DNA of 64,000 nt, from positions 4,980,001-5,044,000 of the forward strand of contig JAILWY010000026.1 in assembly GCA_022113835.1 (NCBI GenBank), written 5' to 3'. The position numbers and the translations under genes are program-made. Below, piece after piece: positions 1-14,400 of this stretch; position 1 is the first letter of the stretch, and the number at the start of each line of letters is the position of its first letter. Below the pieces are notes generated by a model. It did no database searches. It was not told the origin of the DNA and saw only the letters and a list, made by a program, of their open reading frames with translations. Source of the stretch: Atopsyche davidsoni. Its lineage: Eukaryota > Arthropoda > Insecta > Trichoptera > Hydrobiosidae.

Positions 1-3000
1 AGGGGTTGATAGAACTGGGGATGAATAATGCGGGATGCGGGCGGAAAAGCGCGTAGAGGGTTGTGCGCATACACTGGGAGCGCTTATGCGTATTCAATTT
101 AGGGGTTCGGGACCTGATTTAGTGTTTCATTAAGTTGTTTATGGGTCACCTACTGTGGCCTAGTTACCAACTAAGAGGCTTTCCGTGAAAGTTGCGGGTT
201 TCCTGAATAACCTAGTTATCTTACCTGATAAAAATAGACAGATTTTCTGGATACCAATCATACTATCTAACATTTAAAAAATACAAAAATTAATAATGTA
301 TTTTCAAAAAATATATAAACACAGTTAAAAATAAATTTAAATGAAAATATTATTATTTATTTTGGATGGTGAATTTATTGTAAGAATAATTAATACGTCC
401 ATATCACTACAATATCTTTGTACCTCAAAACAATGAAAATTAACTATCTTAAATATATATTGTATGAGATAATTTAATTCTTTGGGTGTTTTCGATATAA
501 TTTTATGCCTTTTGTACATTTTTTGAGAATCAAAATAAGAATATACACACAAAAAAAATACTCTTAAAAATAAATTAAGAAATTATTAGAAATACAACCG
601 TCTTCAAAGAAATACCAAGTTGTTTTCCAGTCTGTATTTTTACATCTGTTGTTTATAAAGTTCCATCAAAAGCAAAATATTTCTGGAATAACAGATTATT
701 TTTTTGTTTAACTTTCTTCGAAAAACAAGGAAGTTCTTTATTTACAAACCTCAAAATAAAAGTAACGAAAATTGTTTCATAATCAAACATTTTGTATTCG
801 TTTTGAACCAACAAAACAAATCCATTTTACCCAATAACAATCAAATTAAAATCAAACAATAAGAGCGAAACATTTAGAACATGAATCTAAATATTAACGA
901 ATTGTTTCTTATGATACTTAATAACGTTAAATGTTTGGGCGTAGATAAAATATATGATATTTTATAAAATAAAACCTAGAAGAAACCATTGTCTGTTTTT
1001 ATTCATTAATTATTTTATGTATGTCTAAAAAAAATTTCTCGAAGAATCAAGTCACGCCTAGATTACCGCAATAACATCAACTCTGGATAGCCAACAATAA
1101 AAATACCTAGATATCTTATAATCAACTTTACCGAGCTTTTTCATAACTGTGGTTTGAGTTGAGCAATGACACAAATAAAACATGAAAAGTTGTAATTATA
1201 ATTAATAATATTCTTTCAATATTAAATCGCTAAAAATATTTTAAAATCGATATAGTCAAAACTAATCTAGATAACCAATAACGTCGTTTGAAGAATTTTT
1301 CCAATATCGTAACGTTAAAAATATAGGATAAATTCTTACCCCCATTTTATATCGACTGATGCTCCCGGTCGGGGTTAAAACCACCCCTCTAATATGACTG
1401 CTCCCTCTCAAAAGCCGCGCAATCCTGGGAGTTATGCCCACAAGAAGACTGGGAGATATTCCACAGCTTCTCTTCTGTTCGGAAGCGCATTACTGGACTT
1501 AGGGAAGGCTTAGAATAATTTTCAAGGATATTAAATATTTTTACTTTTTTATAAAATGCATTAGAGTTTATAAAATAAAAAAAAATTGTACGAGCTTTGC
1601 TTTTACGATTTGTTTTTATTGTTTTGCTCAAATATTACCTGAATGTTTGATCGCAATCCTAGAGTTTTTAAACTCACCTTTTTTCTCACATTTCGAATAT
1701 TGTGATATTATTTTTGTTTAAATTTTAAAAAGAAAATTATCCCCTTTATCATATTCTTGTTGTATAAAAACTACAGCTCTGCCTTAAATAAAACTGTAAA
1801 TTAAATCTGTATATTCGAGCAACGATTTATATCAAATTATCGTTAAGAAGAGATATGATCACTTTAAGGTAAAAAGAAACTATTTATTACTTACGCCAGA
1901 TTTTTATTCTAATTGTTACTAACCGATTATTTTCCTTGATATTTTTTAATGATTTTTCCAGATTATTCTATGCCTTTAAACTCGACATATAGTTTCTCAA
2001 AAAGTTTTAAATATTTCTATTCTAAAACACGCAATTGTGTTTCGCATAAAAAATATTCTTTTATATTCATATAGAATTGACGGAACGGTGTTTGGCTCGC
2101 GGGGATTTCCCAGAGGAGGAGAGTCACGGACTCGAAATGGAATTTAAATTCTTGAGCCACTGGCTGCGAGGGTATGGTCTCCCTGCTGCTTGAGGAGTTG
2201 GGCAAGTGTTATGGAGTCGATAGTCCTCATCTGATAACCTGGGGCGGCGGAGCGGCGCTCAGCAGCTCTGCTCTAACTTTGTCTGGAAACAATGAGCGAA
2301 CTTTTATTTTCTTTGACTTTTCATTTTCTTTATTTGCAAAGTTAAACACCTACTCGGACTCGAGTACTTGTATATCTTATATAATATAATATGAAAATTG
2401 CTATTCAAATATGTTTTTGACGAAAGACTTAACTTATAGTTAGTAATTCATTAATAAAAAAAATTGATTCGATACTCGGAACAGATAATTTCGAATCAAA
2501 GAAAATCCTTGAATATTTTTGATAAGATCTAAAAATCACAAATATTTTTTTTTTTTTTATAATGTATTATTTTGTTGTATAAGAGTTTTTACTCTATTTT
2601 GACTATGTTTAGCCTATTTATTATAGAAAATAGGAAACACAAATATAAATATCCAAGTGACTAAAAGAATACGATAGTAATCATTTTCAATTTTCAAGAA
2701 TTTCGTCAGATAGTCTGACAAAGCCCTCGAAAAATGAGCTGTCAAACGTAAGTAAAATGGAAAAACTAATCGTGTAGATATCCAGTTAATGGAACCATAT
2801 TGTCTGTTAAGACATGGAGATTTTCGCAGTTAGCGTCTGTGTAAGTCTGCATTAGTCCAAGCAGATCAAAGAGATGATAGGCTCAGTACAAATGTAGTCG
2901 TTAGAAGTAAATAGGTTCCGAACCTCTAAGCATCTCGGGTTATGAATTGTGCGAAAGGCTAGATAAGGAAGATAGGTCTTAAGGTTCTATTAAAATATAT

Positions 3001-6000
3001 TTGAAATCTAATACATATTAAAACTGTTAATAACAAAAACACATACTTTTATAGCATGCATTATTGGAAGATCTTTTTAAAAATATATATTATTAAATGC
3101 TGAATTGTTCAACAATGTAAATCGTAATTGCAGTTTGATTCCAGTGATTTTGTTTGAATTTTTATAACCGACAATTCAAGCTTTGAAATCGTTTATACGG
3201 TTCGGATTAAGCAAGTGTGCATTTGATTATTTTTATTTCAAAGTTTGTCCCGACATCAAAGGGTCACAACAAAGGCAGCTTAACCGCCCCCGCCTGGCTC
3301 TTCCACCCCCGCCCGGGTCTCCAACCCAGTCGCCGTCGCCACCAACAGCGACACACCCCCACCTGGAATATTTACTCTAGACACGATGACGCCAGCAAAG
3401 GAACAGCCCGACCCTACAGTCAACACTACAGCCAGTTGTTAGGTTGTTGGTTTGCCCAACACGATAAGACTCGGATCACTTCCAACATTTTAAGTGGGAT
3501 TTGAACTATGTTTTCTAATAATAATTATTCATTGGTTTATTATTTTAAATAACCAATACGTACTTACTTCAAATTCATTTTCAAAAAATATATTTTATAA
3601 AATTATACTTGTCCCTACAATATTATTTAGAAGATATATTGAGACCATAATTGTAACCGGTAATATTTTTATTTACGCATGTGTTATTAAAAACTTGCAC
3701 CATAAGTTAACAACTTGCTTAGGAACGTTTGAATCATAAATCTATTTAATAAAAGAATAAAAAAAATTGTATCCTTTCTTTTATCAAAGATTCAAGTTTA
3801 CCTAAAAACATTCAAATATCAATAATAAAAAAATCATTCATATTTGAAAAAAGACATTATAAATAGCCTTTGAACATCAGTTATTTATTATAATGGGAGC
3901 ATTAAAAAACTTTGGTTGTTTATAGCATTATTAATATCAAATAATAAATAACAAAAAATATTTGCTGTACCATTACCATAGTTTTCAAAAGATATACCAA
4001 AATAATATATAAGTCGAACAAAAAGTTTGAGAGAGGCCATTAATCAACATTGAGGCGGGGATATTATTGTAAATATACCGAAAAGCTCTTAAAGCAAAAC
4101 TCTATCGTATCATAGTCGATTCATCGAATAAGCTTTAAGCTTCGTCTTGCATCGATTCATTTGTGATATTCAAAATCAAATGATGCACCATGTTAAATAA
4201 AGTGCATGTGACTCGGCTGCGCTGTTTTGAATTTCAGCGTTTTAATGAAACTGCAAGAATGTTGCTTTCTTGCAAGCAAATAAAATATTTCGCTCCGGAT
4301 GCTTGGCAAATAAGTTTTGTATCAGAACGGGGATTAGGGACTTTATTGAAAATTTATAGGAGTCGAAGGAAAAGGAACAGCAAGAGAAACGTTAATGCTA
4401 CATAAAGAATGAATTCAAGATTTTATGTCTGTATATTTTATTTTATAAAATAACTCTCTGTCTATATAAATTATAGTAATGTTTTTGCAAGATATTCTTA
4501 TTTTTTATTTTAAAATTATATAAAATTTGTCATGCATAAATCACGTGGTTTTATTTTTTTAAGTGTACACCGTAGATATATAAACTGTAGACGAGAATAG
4601 CTCTATCTTTTTAAACAACATGCAATACTTATAACAAGTTTTAGAGAAACATTGAAAAAGTAACTTTCAGGAATGTATAAGCTACGTTCAATTTTAATTA
4701 ATATTCAAACCGTTACATTGTTTATCAACCCAGCTATGAACGCTAATCGCTAAAGAAAGCACAATATTTATAATTATTTATTTTATAGTATTGGCGATGT
4801 CCAAAATTAATTTGACGTAAGTTTAATTACGTCAGTCGGGATTTACAGTGCAATGATCGTTTTGCCTCTATGTCAACAATTCAACTGGTAATAAGTTGAT
4901 ATAAAGATTTTGAATATTCTTAATTGTAAATTTTATAAAAAATTTAAATGAAAAAGATATTTTTTACGAGGGTGATATGAGCCAAAAATAAAAACCTGCA
5001 AATATTCAATTCCAACGGTCTTGAATACGCTGGAGTTATCGGAGAATAAAAATTTAAGTATTCCCAGAGAGAGTTGCCTCGGGCGGTGCAATAGCCCCGT
5101 TCCGCCATCTTCGCTGCAATTTGGGTTCTGCCCTCGGGCCAGCTGTCAGATGAAAGCCGAACAACCAACTATTTGACAAGTTCCCAACTATCACCGCTCC
5201 TGGGGGGAGGGAGGCTGTGATAAACGACGCGTTCAAAATGAGCTTTTTGGTTGTGGCTCTTTGGCACACAATACGCCTCCGCTGAATCAAAGATTGAATA
5301 CCTTTCATATAATGCCTTAAAAAAATTAAAAAATAATTTATGCAAGTGCTTAATATTGCAATTGATTATTTACACTTAGAAATTAAAGACGATTCTATGT
5401 AGTTGTTTTTTAAACGTTTGAACAATGAAATGTCTATGAAATAAATTTTATCTTACACGAATATTTGTTTCAATAAAAATATTCGTAAGATCTCAATATA
5501 TTTTTTAACAATTTTTTTTGTTTGAATATGTAATGTCTAAAGTTTTTTTTTGCATAAAAACTTTATTTTATACCCAAGCTGAAGAACTGCAGATCGTAAA
5601 GTGTGAGATAAAGTAGATTTCCCGGAAGGAATGTCTTGCCTGTGTGTTTCAACTGTTTTATTTTAACAGTCTCGTGTTCTAGTGGTAATCTTAATTGTGT
5701 ATCGACAATGGCGTTAAATTCCGGTTTTCATGAAGAATTTAAAACAAATTGCAACAAGACTCACACAGAAAGGAGACCTATTGAGAAAACGAAGACGTTA
5801 CAATCAAAAATGCATCAATTATACGACATTACATTAACTCCTCTCCGAGTGTAATCATTATAAAATAGGCGCTTTAATATTGCAAGAAAATGAATATAAT
5901 ACATTATTGAATAAAATTAAATTAATTACTAATGTAGATACTATGCAGAGAAATATAAACATAAGTGCATTCGAGTGAGTTGGTTAATCCCCCGAGATTG

Positions 6001-9000
6001 TCGTGGTCGCACTTATGGAATGCGTTTAAAGCAGAAATGCATAATTTAAGCTCGGATTTGCATTTTAAGTCTTGCTCACCCCCCTTCCCCTATGAGCTGG
6101 ACTTTACATAGATTGTGTGGAAAAAGCTTCGAATTCATTAGAGGGTGTTCCTCCCTACTCCAGTAATCTCTCAGGCTGAGAATGCAGAGGAGATTTATTT
6201 GTTAAATTTATATAAGTCTTTTTAGCATAGCGTTGTGTATTTTGGGTGAAATTCAGAAGCAGTTTATCATTTAAACGACTTTATTCAGGATAATAATCTG
6301 TTTTACTTATTTGAATCTTATTTTTCTTTCCGTTTCTGCTTTGGAGCGTTGTATAATTATAGGTTTTACTCAAATAATATTTGACTGGTAATTATCTTAA
6401 TGTAAACAGAAGACGTATAATAATACCACAACTCAAATATATTATTAATATACAGTAGGTTCGTCACCAGCTATATATGAGTAGCTGTAAATACTGAAAA
6501 CGACTCAAACGCCACCCAGTCGTGCAAGTATGCCGCTTAAGGCTTCATTCGCGTGTTAACCATCAAACCTTATTGTTGCAGTCTGTATTTACTAATCCGA
6601 TCATAAATAAATATTGTAGGTATTTTAGGAGTTATCCGTGTAACAATTTGATTATTGTTTTTTTATGTTTCGGTGGGTTCTTATACGTTTACTTCTGGTT
6701 TTTTTATCCCCTCTGTAATACGAGCACCTACCGCAGTCTAATGTGTATTTAACCGATTAATAAACAAAACATCATACTCCATATCATGTCTCTATATACA
6801 TGTAAGTATATAGAGATAATTATATCAGTATTTTTATTAAGATAATGTTGTCATAGTATAGTTTGCAAAGAATTTTGATCTTTGAAATATTCACAAAAAA
6901 CCGTCAAGTATCAATAATACGTCATCACACACGAACTGTGTTACGAAAATAAATTTAAAAAATTTGTTTTTGTCAATGTATTTATTAATCATGATGGATT
7001 AAATTATCTAAATTGCGTAATAACCCATAAATAAAACAAAGCAAACGTCTTAATAAATCCCTTATCTTCCTGTTTAAACTTGAAAAGGTTTCAAGGATTA
7101 AGGGATAATAAATCTATTCTATAGAATTGAGTAGTCAACCCTTCTCACGTACAGCTTCTTGTACTGGAATTCTAGTATGCTACTTGAAGGGCCTTTTGTT
7201 CGTCAATAGTTCTAGCCCTCAACTGGAAACTTTGCACTACTTTATTCTAGGGTGTGTTTTACTGCCATGTCTATCGACAGCAGCCTTGCAAATAGAGCCT
7301 TAAACTTTATACTGAACGTCTCAGCATACTTCACATAAGTTACTTTTTATAAGATTGTAAAAAGAATTCTTAAAAAAATGAAAGTTCACTGTAAATACTT
7401 CAACTTCAGATCTTATTATAAAAAAATACCACAAAAAATGTTTTTATAAAAACAAACGCCACAGCAAAAAAACGTCACAATAATGATAGTAAAACATTTT
7501 CTGATGTTAATTTTTCATTAGCATCGATGTGTATAGGGTGACTTCAAACTTGTTTCTGGCCTTTTAAACTGTATATTTATTTGACAAACTTGAAATCTAA
7601 TTAAAATGTTCAATCGTATTTTTTTTTTATTTATAAAAATAATGCAAACATGTCACCTGTACTTTACACAGTTATGCCTCGATAAATCATCACAATCTCT
7701 CAGAGACTAGAGACAACAAATTCATGGATTTTTTCACAACTCTTTGAGACATTTAAAATCACCTGTATATTAATCTAAAAATAATATAAATCCAAATTTT
7801 TTTTAACCCATTTCAATTCATTACTACGTTTCTCTCAACGCTATTTCCTGTAGTTATTTTATTTGCACGTAGTTTGAATATTGCATATATTCCGCAAAGC
7901 CTCCAGAGCATTGCCTGTAACGGGAATAGTTAAGGTTCACCGGTGGGAGTACTCCATGAAAGCACAGAGAACAGCTGCGAGTGCATTCCACTGCAGTTCA
8001 CCAAATGCTTTGCACGACAATTACAAGCTCGGAGAGCTCATCAAAAGATCCAACCAAGCTTCATGCTTTTCATTTCGTAGCCCAAATAATGTCGAATATT
8101 TCTATTATTAGAAATATTTTTGGCTGATAACTCAGATAGAATAGTGTGTTATTCAGCAATTTTAGGTTAGGTCGTGCAACTTACTGCAGTAGTGCATTTA
8201 TATTATAGACTTTTTATTAGTTTTGGTAAAAAACTTCTAGTTTGTATCATTTAGTGTAGTTTTACTTTATGCGAATAAAGTAGCAAAGTAAATAACATTT
8301 CAATAAAATTTACTTATAAAATTTATTTGGTTGAATATCCAATAATTCTAGTTATAAAACAGCTTCAAAGGTATGAAATATTGGTATTTTATATTATGTA
8401 TGCAAATAAAAATATTTTGTACTTTACAAGAAGATAATATAAATTTAAATAAAAATAAATAAGAACTTTCTAATCAAGTTTATTTCATAATATGGATTGT
8501 GCATTATAAATATGATGCAATACACAATCCGTCCAATGTATAATAAAAAAATGGAAATTTGAATTAAATACTAAATTATATTCAATGTTTTTTGAACTGT
8601 TTGGATTATTTTAAATAACATAAAAAAGAGTAAATGAAGTTGAAAATGCCAATATCATAATAATCGCCTGTAGAAAGGTAATTAAACGAAGAGTTATATT
8701 AACAACGGTATCTCTTTTACATTAAGTTTTAACATTCTTGATTAAAAAATTATAAGTGACTTGTGTAAATTTCCCCTCGCGTCAGATTGACTTTTCAAAC
8801 GCAACCATTTTTCATTTTAAATATTTCAAACTAAATCTGACGCCTAAATCTACAGTCTGTATTTAACAAGTTGCAAAAGTATGCAAATTGGCAGAATATT
8901 TGAAGTTAGGAGCTCGCAAGTAATTGCCTATAAAATTGGGACTAACAATGTACATTGTACACCTGGAACTGTATGAAGGAATTTCAATAATTGTTTGACT

Positions 9001-11420
9001 GAATAAATACATACTAAATATATTTTGGTGCTAGTTTACCAGGTGTTTAATTTTGGATTGTGCTTTATAAACTTAAACAGTATGGAATATTAACAAGTTT
9101 ACATGAATTGCTTATTTTTGTTTTTATGTCAAATTTTATTATCCTTAGATGTTATTCAAATGTACACCAAAATTAATTAAAAAAGTAAACGCTAATAAAT
9201 ATAATATTTGTGCTTCTTAAATTTTAATGTTGTTTTAAACAGAGTCTTAGATTTTACAGTTAGTAACATTGATGATGAATTTAAAGTTCGAAACTAAATT
9301 TTCCATTCTTCTCGAAATACAAGGTAGACCAATTTTAATTAAGCTGCCTCGATTAAATATTTGTTTATCTGAACTATTTATTTCGAAATGGTAGACGAAC
9401 TTTAAATACAACTTCAGTGATAGACTCGAAAGATTTTTTTTTTCAAGTCATGGTTAAATTGAATAAAAAATTTGCTTTAATCTTTTTATGTAAATTTTCA
9501 TATATATGAACATTTTATTAATAAGTAAATAAATCATTGTTTGTATTTTGAAAGTTTGTTTGAAATCCCGTGATATATTAGCGATTTTGTGAAGTGTTTT
9601 GTATCCGCAACGATTTACGAGTAATATATGCACAAACAGTTGTGTTATCTGACCTCCCCGCTAACCCAACTCGCCTCCCCGCTAATCTACCGTATACACA
9701 TACTGGGTTGTTATTCGGGGGTGGTTTTATTTTATATTACTTGGAATATACTGTACTGGCAAATGGAAAATAATTTATTTATATATATTTCACGTCACAA
9801 GCGGGACGACATTTTACTTAAATTTATCCTGCATCTACAATCACACCACTCAGTAAAAGTAGAATATTTCTGAGTAAGAGGCAATTAACAGGCAAGTGAT
9901 ACTAAATATTCAAAATCATTTGTATTTGTTTTTTTGCTTGATGTGTATCTAAAAGTGTAAGCAGGTTTCATTTTAAAGAAAAATCTCGCTAAATAAACTG
10001 GAATTTTTTTTTTAGAATCAAAACATATATACTAATTGATCCACACTATTTTATTCATCGACGAGGGTAGAAAAAGATTCATGAGAAAAGTTTAGTTTTT
10101 GTAAACACGTCCTGAAATACATAATTTTGAATGTTTAAACAAAATATTCAATAAGCTAAATTTGATATATATTTTTTAATTGTCAATGTCTAATATCTTT
10201 TTTTATTGAATCAACATATGACAATTAAAAAAAATACATTTAGAGTTAAATTAAAATTATAAAAACATTGTTTTCATGTTTGAGCTTTGTAATATGACAT
10301 GAAATTTTCTAAAAGCTTCTCAACAAATTTATTTAATAATTATCTACTGAAAATAATATTTTTTTTGTTTGTGACGAGCAGAAACAAAGTGTTGAATCCT
10401 CTTCGTCTGCTCAAAACAAACAAGTACCTAGAACAGACGTCGATTCGCAGTTTGTAAACACGAACAAAACAACAACGAAACAAAATTTCCCACTTGAAGA
10501 TAAAACGGTTTGCTGAAACAAAATGCATCCCCTTGCAGGCTTGTTCAAGTAAATAGCTTTTACGGTAAAGTCAACTCGGCATTATTTGATCAAGAAGGAT
10601 AAAATGAATGCTTTAAACTGAAACGGTAAGAGGCAATCACGAAATTGAGTTGAGAAATACGAGATGTGAAATCATTAATCAGACACTGAAACAATTAAAT
10701 ATAATTTAACTGACAAATATTATTTGATTCAATTGATACACATATACAGAGTTAGTAGTATATTCGTCATATTTTTTGATTGGATTTCACACAACAATAG
10801 TATAAAAATTTAAACGTACTTTGGACTATGATATTAATAATAATAAAATCACATCTCATGTGTGGAAACTAGATTTAAAAATTACTTTTTATGTTTTCTA
10901 CGACTTAAGAACATACTCATGTGTGCACGTTCAAGTAGTTTTTTCGGTCAAGCAAGTATTAGCTAGTGTTAGCTCTTAAGTGTTATTCTTATAATAAAAA
11001 TAACATATGATATGTTTTTTATTGTCATGGTTTGAATTTTGATAAAAGTGATTTTAGTCGTTCGTTCTTTCGTTTTAATTAACTATTTATCAGGGATATG
11101 TTTAATTTAATTCCAAGTGTTATTTTAACAAGAAGAAGACTTTCAGTAATGTCCACACCTGACTACAGCATCCTGCACTTTGTTTCGAATTCTCAGATGC
11201 ACCGGAAATATGGTAATGACGTTGATAAAATACTTGCGCAGGTGTTCTCTCCCTGAAGCAATGTTCAAATGCTCCCAACATTCATATCAACAAATTATTA
11301 TACAAGCAATTAATTTTCGTGAACTGGAAGTTCTTGAAGCGTCAATGTAAACAATATAATTTAAACTTTAAAAGCGATGGAAATTTAAAACTGTAGTCAT
11401 TGTTTAAGAACATCATAATT
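1..11420. other. AT-rich non-coding stretch
   Basis: No exon with recognisable protein similarity was found on either strand; all frames are under 100 codons and compositionally random. GC-rich patches occur at 1-180, about 2060-2280, 3270-3420, 5070-5290 and 9645-9720. Apart from the 9653-9685 repeat nothing is assigned. It may be intergenic or lie within a neighbour's intron. Confidence 0.6.
9653..9685. repeat. 21-bp direct repeat CCTCCCCGCTAA
   Basis: CCTCCCCGCTAA occurs at 9653-9664 and 9674-9685 in an otherwise AT-rich stretch. Confidence 0.7.
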
Positions 11421-11474
11421 ATTTGACTATTCTGTGAAGGTTCTACTATTTGACTACTTTGTGAAGGTTCATTA
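11421..11474. repeat. 27-bp tandem duplication
   Basis: ATTTGACTA..TGTGAAGGTTC occurs at 11421 and again at 11448 with a few substitutions. The period is a multiple of three, so the overlapping minus-strand frame (11342-11533) shows a 9-residue repeat. No other sign suggests that frame is a gene. Confidence 0.7.
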
Positions 11475-14400
11475 TTTTTCACAAAGAATAAATAGAATTT
11501 GTAAATTTCTATTTTTATGCATTGGTATTTCAAAGTCTAAATCAAGTTATAAAATAAAAAATGAAAAATAAAAAACACAAATCACGAACTTGGTGGAATA
11601 GTATCACCTAATTGAAAATTAAAAAATAATTTATTATTTATATTTTTAATTTTTAACCTAATCTAACCTAATCTCATTTGTTTGTTAGTCACAATTATTT
11701 AAAAGGTAAATAATTTCCATTATTTTTTGGTTTTAATTATAATTATGAAAACCTGAGAGTATTCAAAATATTTCCATTTTGCATAAGACTGATTTAACGT
11801 TAAAATGTATGCATTTATTTATTTATTTTTTCTTAAACTTATCTTTTAAAACATTAACTATATAATTTTACATTTATAAATAAGAAAAACGTTGCGTTAC
11901 TTTATTTACTATAATTAATTTTAAATAAGGTTCACAAATAAGAATTAGTTTCTCAATTGGATATCAGATGTGTTTCTACCCTTTGCAAAATGTTACAAGG
12001 GTACTACAATAAATTTCAATATTCCCCGCGGTTTACTATCAAACCGATTTTGTGCAAGTTTCAAATACAAAAGCCTGAAGAGAATTGATATTATAAATTT
12101 TGCGGAGAAATTCAGGAGAGTTTGAAACACTTTGACAAAGATAAACGTGAGAATAGTGGATTTATAAAATAAATTGTAAATATTTAAACTAACTACAATT
12201 TATACAAATAAATTGGAATTCAATGTTTGTTTTTCAGTTTCTCGTTCAAGCGAAAATACGAACGAAGCTTGAAAGTATTTTTTAATATTAATAATTAAAA
12301 CCTTAAACAATAAACCCCTTGTTAAGTGATATTGTAAATAAATGAAATCCCTGGTGATTTCCATATCAACAAAAAAAAATTATGAACTAAAAGTATTTAA
12401 AAGTTTTATTAAAAATTACTAAAATGTTTTTTTTTACGTACAGATAAGTTCAAGTACTTTTTTATAATATGTAACGCAAAGTGAGATATATGTGCTGGCG
12501 ATTCCAATCCAACTTTTCCGAAACACTACCACGATATTAGTATCCCGACTGGAATACTTTATTGGAGTAATACTTCACCATTAAAAGCACATGAAATTCT
12601 GTTTCTGAAAATAAATCAAACCACTCCTGAAAAGTATTCACACCTGATGCAAAGTAGGCCGAGTTGCTCGCAACTCACCCTCGGGTACATTTGCATTGCA
12701 CGGGAAATTATCCAGGCGCGGGACTGGGAACAGGAAAGTTTCACTTGCCCACCAGACCTCTTCATCCAGGGGCACCACCCCATAAAACTGTGTGAAGTCA
12801 GTATATATCTCGATAACACGTATACTATGAAAAATAGCACTACAGATTAAAATCATATCAACCAAGCGTATTTTTTTAAATGAAAAATTCGTACAAAATC
12901 GCTTGAACTTATATATTTTAAGGCAGTTGTTTCCAGCCTTTTAATTGCAGTCCATTACCTGGCGAAATCGTGTCATTTAATTAATTTAATTGTCACTTTG
13001 TTTTTCTATGTCGAAAGTTGATTTTTTTACAGAGTATTGAAAAAACTATAAATTATATTTACAAATTTTTTATCATTTAATATACGTCCATTTTTAGGGT
13101 AAAATAAAATCTTGAAGATGTTGAAAAATTGGATAAAATGACGACTTTTCAAAACCTAAGTTTGTTAAAGATTTTTTTTTTTTTAATTTTTAAATTTATA
13201 AGACGCACATGGTTTATATTTAGTCTTTCAATTCCAATTGAAAAAAAGACTTTTAAATGTTTAGGATTCTTGGAAAATGTACCGGACGAATCTTCAAATT
13301 TCTACACTTTAATCGGAAAAAACACATATTTATAGTAAATCAAAATATATTGCGTTCGGAAGAAGGGATGTATCAAACTTTTTGCATTTAAATATTTTTT
13401 ATTGGTGGAGTCGATTTTTCGCAAAACGGACTAGAAAATGATCAAAAAAACTCGATTATGGAACCTAGACCCTTAACAAACGTTTTGTTGTACACAAACA
13501 TGCTCTGCTTGCATAACAATAAAAATACATATTTTAAACACTTCAAGCATGATTTTATATACTTAAAATAGTATGTTTGTACGAATAGATCTCGATCCAT
13601 CACTCAATGGCGTTCGTTTGGCAGCCCTGCATCAATTCAGAGCATCCCCCAAACAAATAAGCCTCAAACTGCTCGGGGAGATGCAAAGAAACATTAGTGT
13701 CGTTTGCACGCTTCTATAATTTTAAGATTTGGGGAATGGAGGGGGACTCCAGATAAGCTGCTAGACTATTGTTTATGTTTTCAATTTGGACCTCAACTTA
13801 CAGATTTATTCACTGAGTTTTTGGTGATTTAAAAGTGACTTTTTGGAAACTTAATTTTATGTAGCGGACTCGGAATTATCTTGTAATCGTGGAAATAAAA
13901 CTTTTTAATTACATTCAACTTATCTAGATTTAAGTTTTGCTGAAAGTGTTTGGTAAACTATAAATCAATTTAGAAAAAAATTGTTTAATCTTTCGAAATT
14001 TTTTAATTAATATTACTGATATTTATTTCTTAAACTTTTTATCACTTTTATAGCACTTATCTTATCAATTAAATTACTTTATTAGTTCCTATTTTTTTGC
14101 ACTATCATAGATATTCAAAAATTCTATTGTTCAATAATGTCCATGCATATCCAACAATAATTCATTATATTTTTAAAAAATATATTATTGTATCAAACAA
14201 AAAAAACGTATATTGTGGTCTTTGTTAAACGAATGTTTTATATTTATTATATGATTGATTCTAGCGATGTTCTCAAAGCAATGAAATAAGTTGGTATCTA
14301 AGTATAATAAATATTCATCGTATACATTACGGATAACCAAATTGGTTCATACGAGTAAGGACTAGTTTATCAGAACAATAAGAATTCGAGAGCTTTGTAA

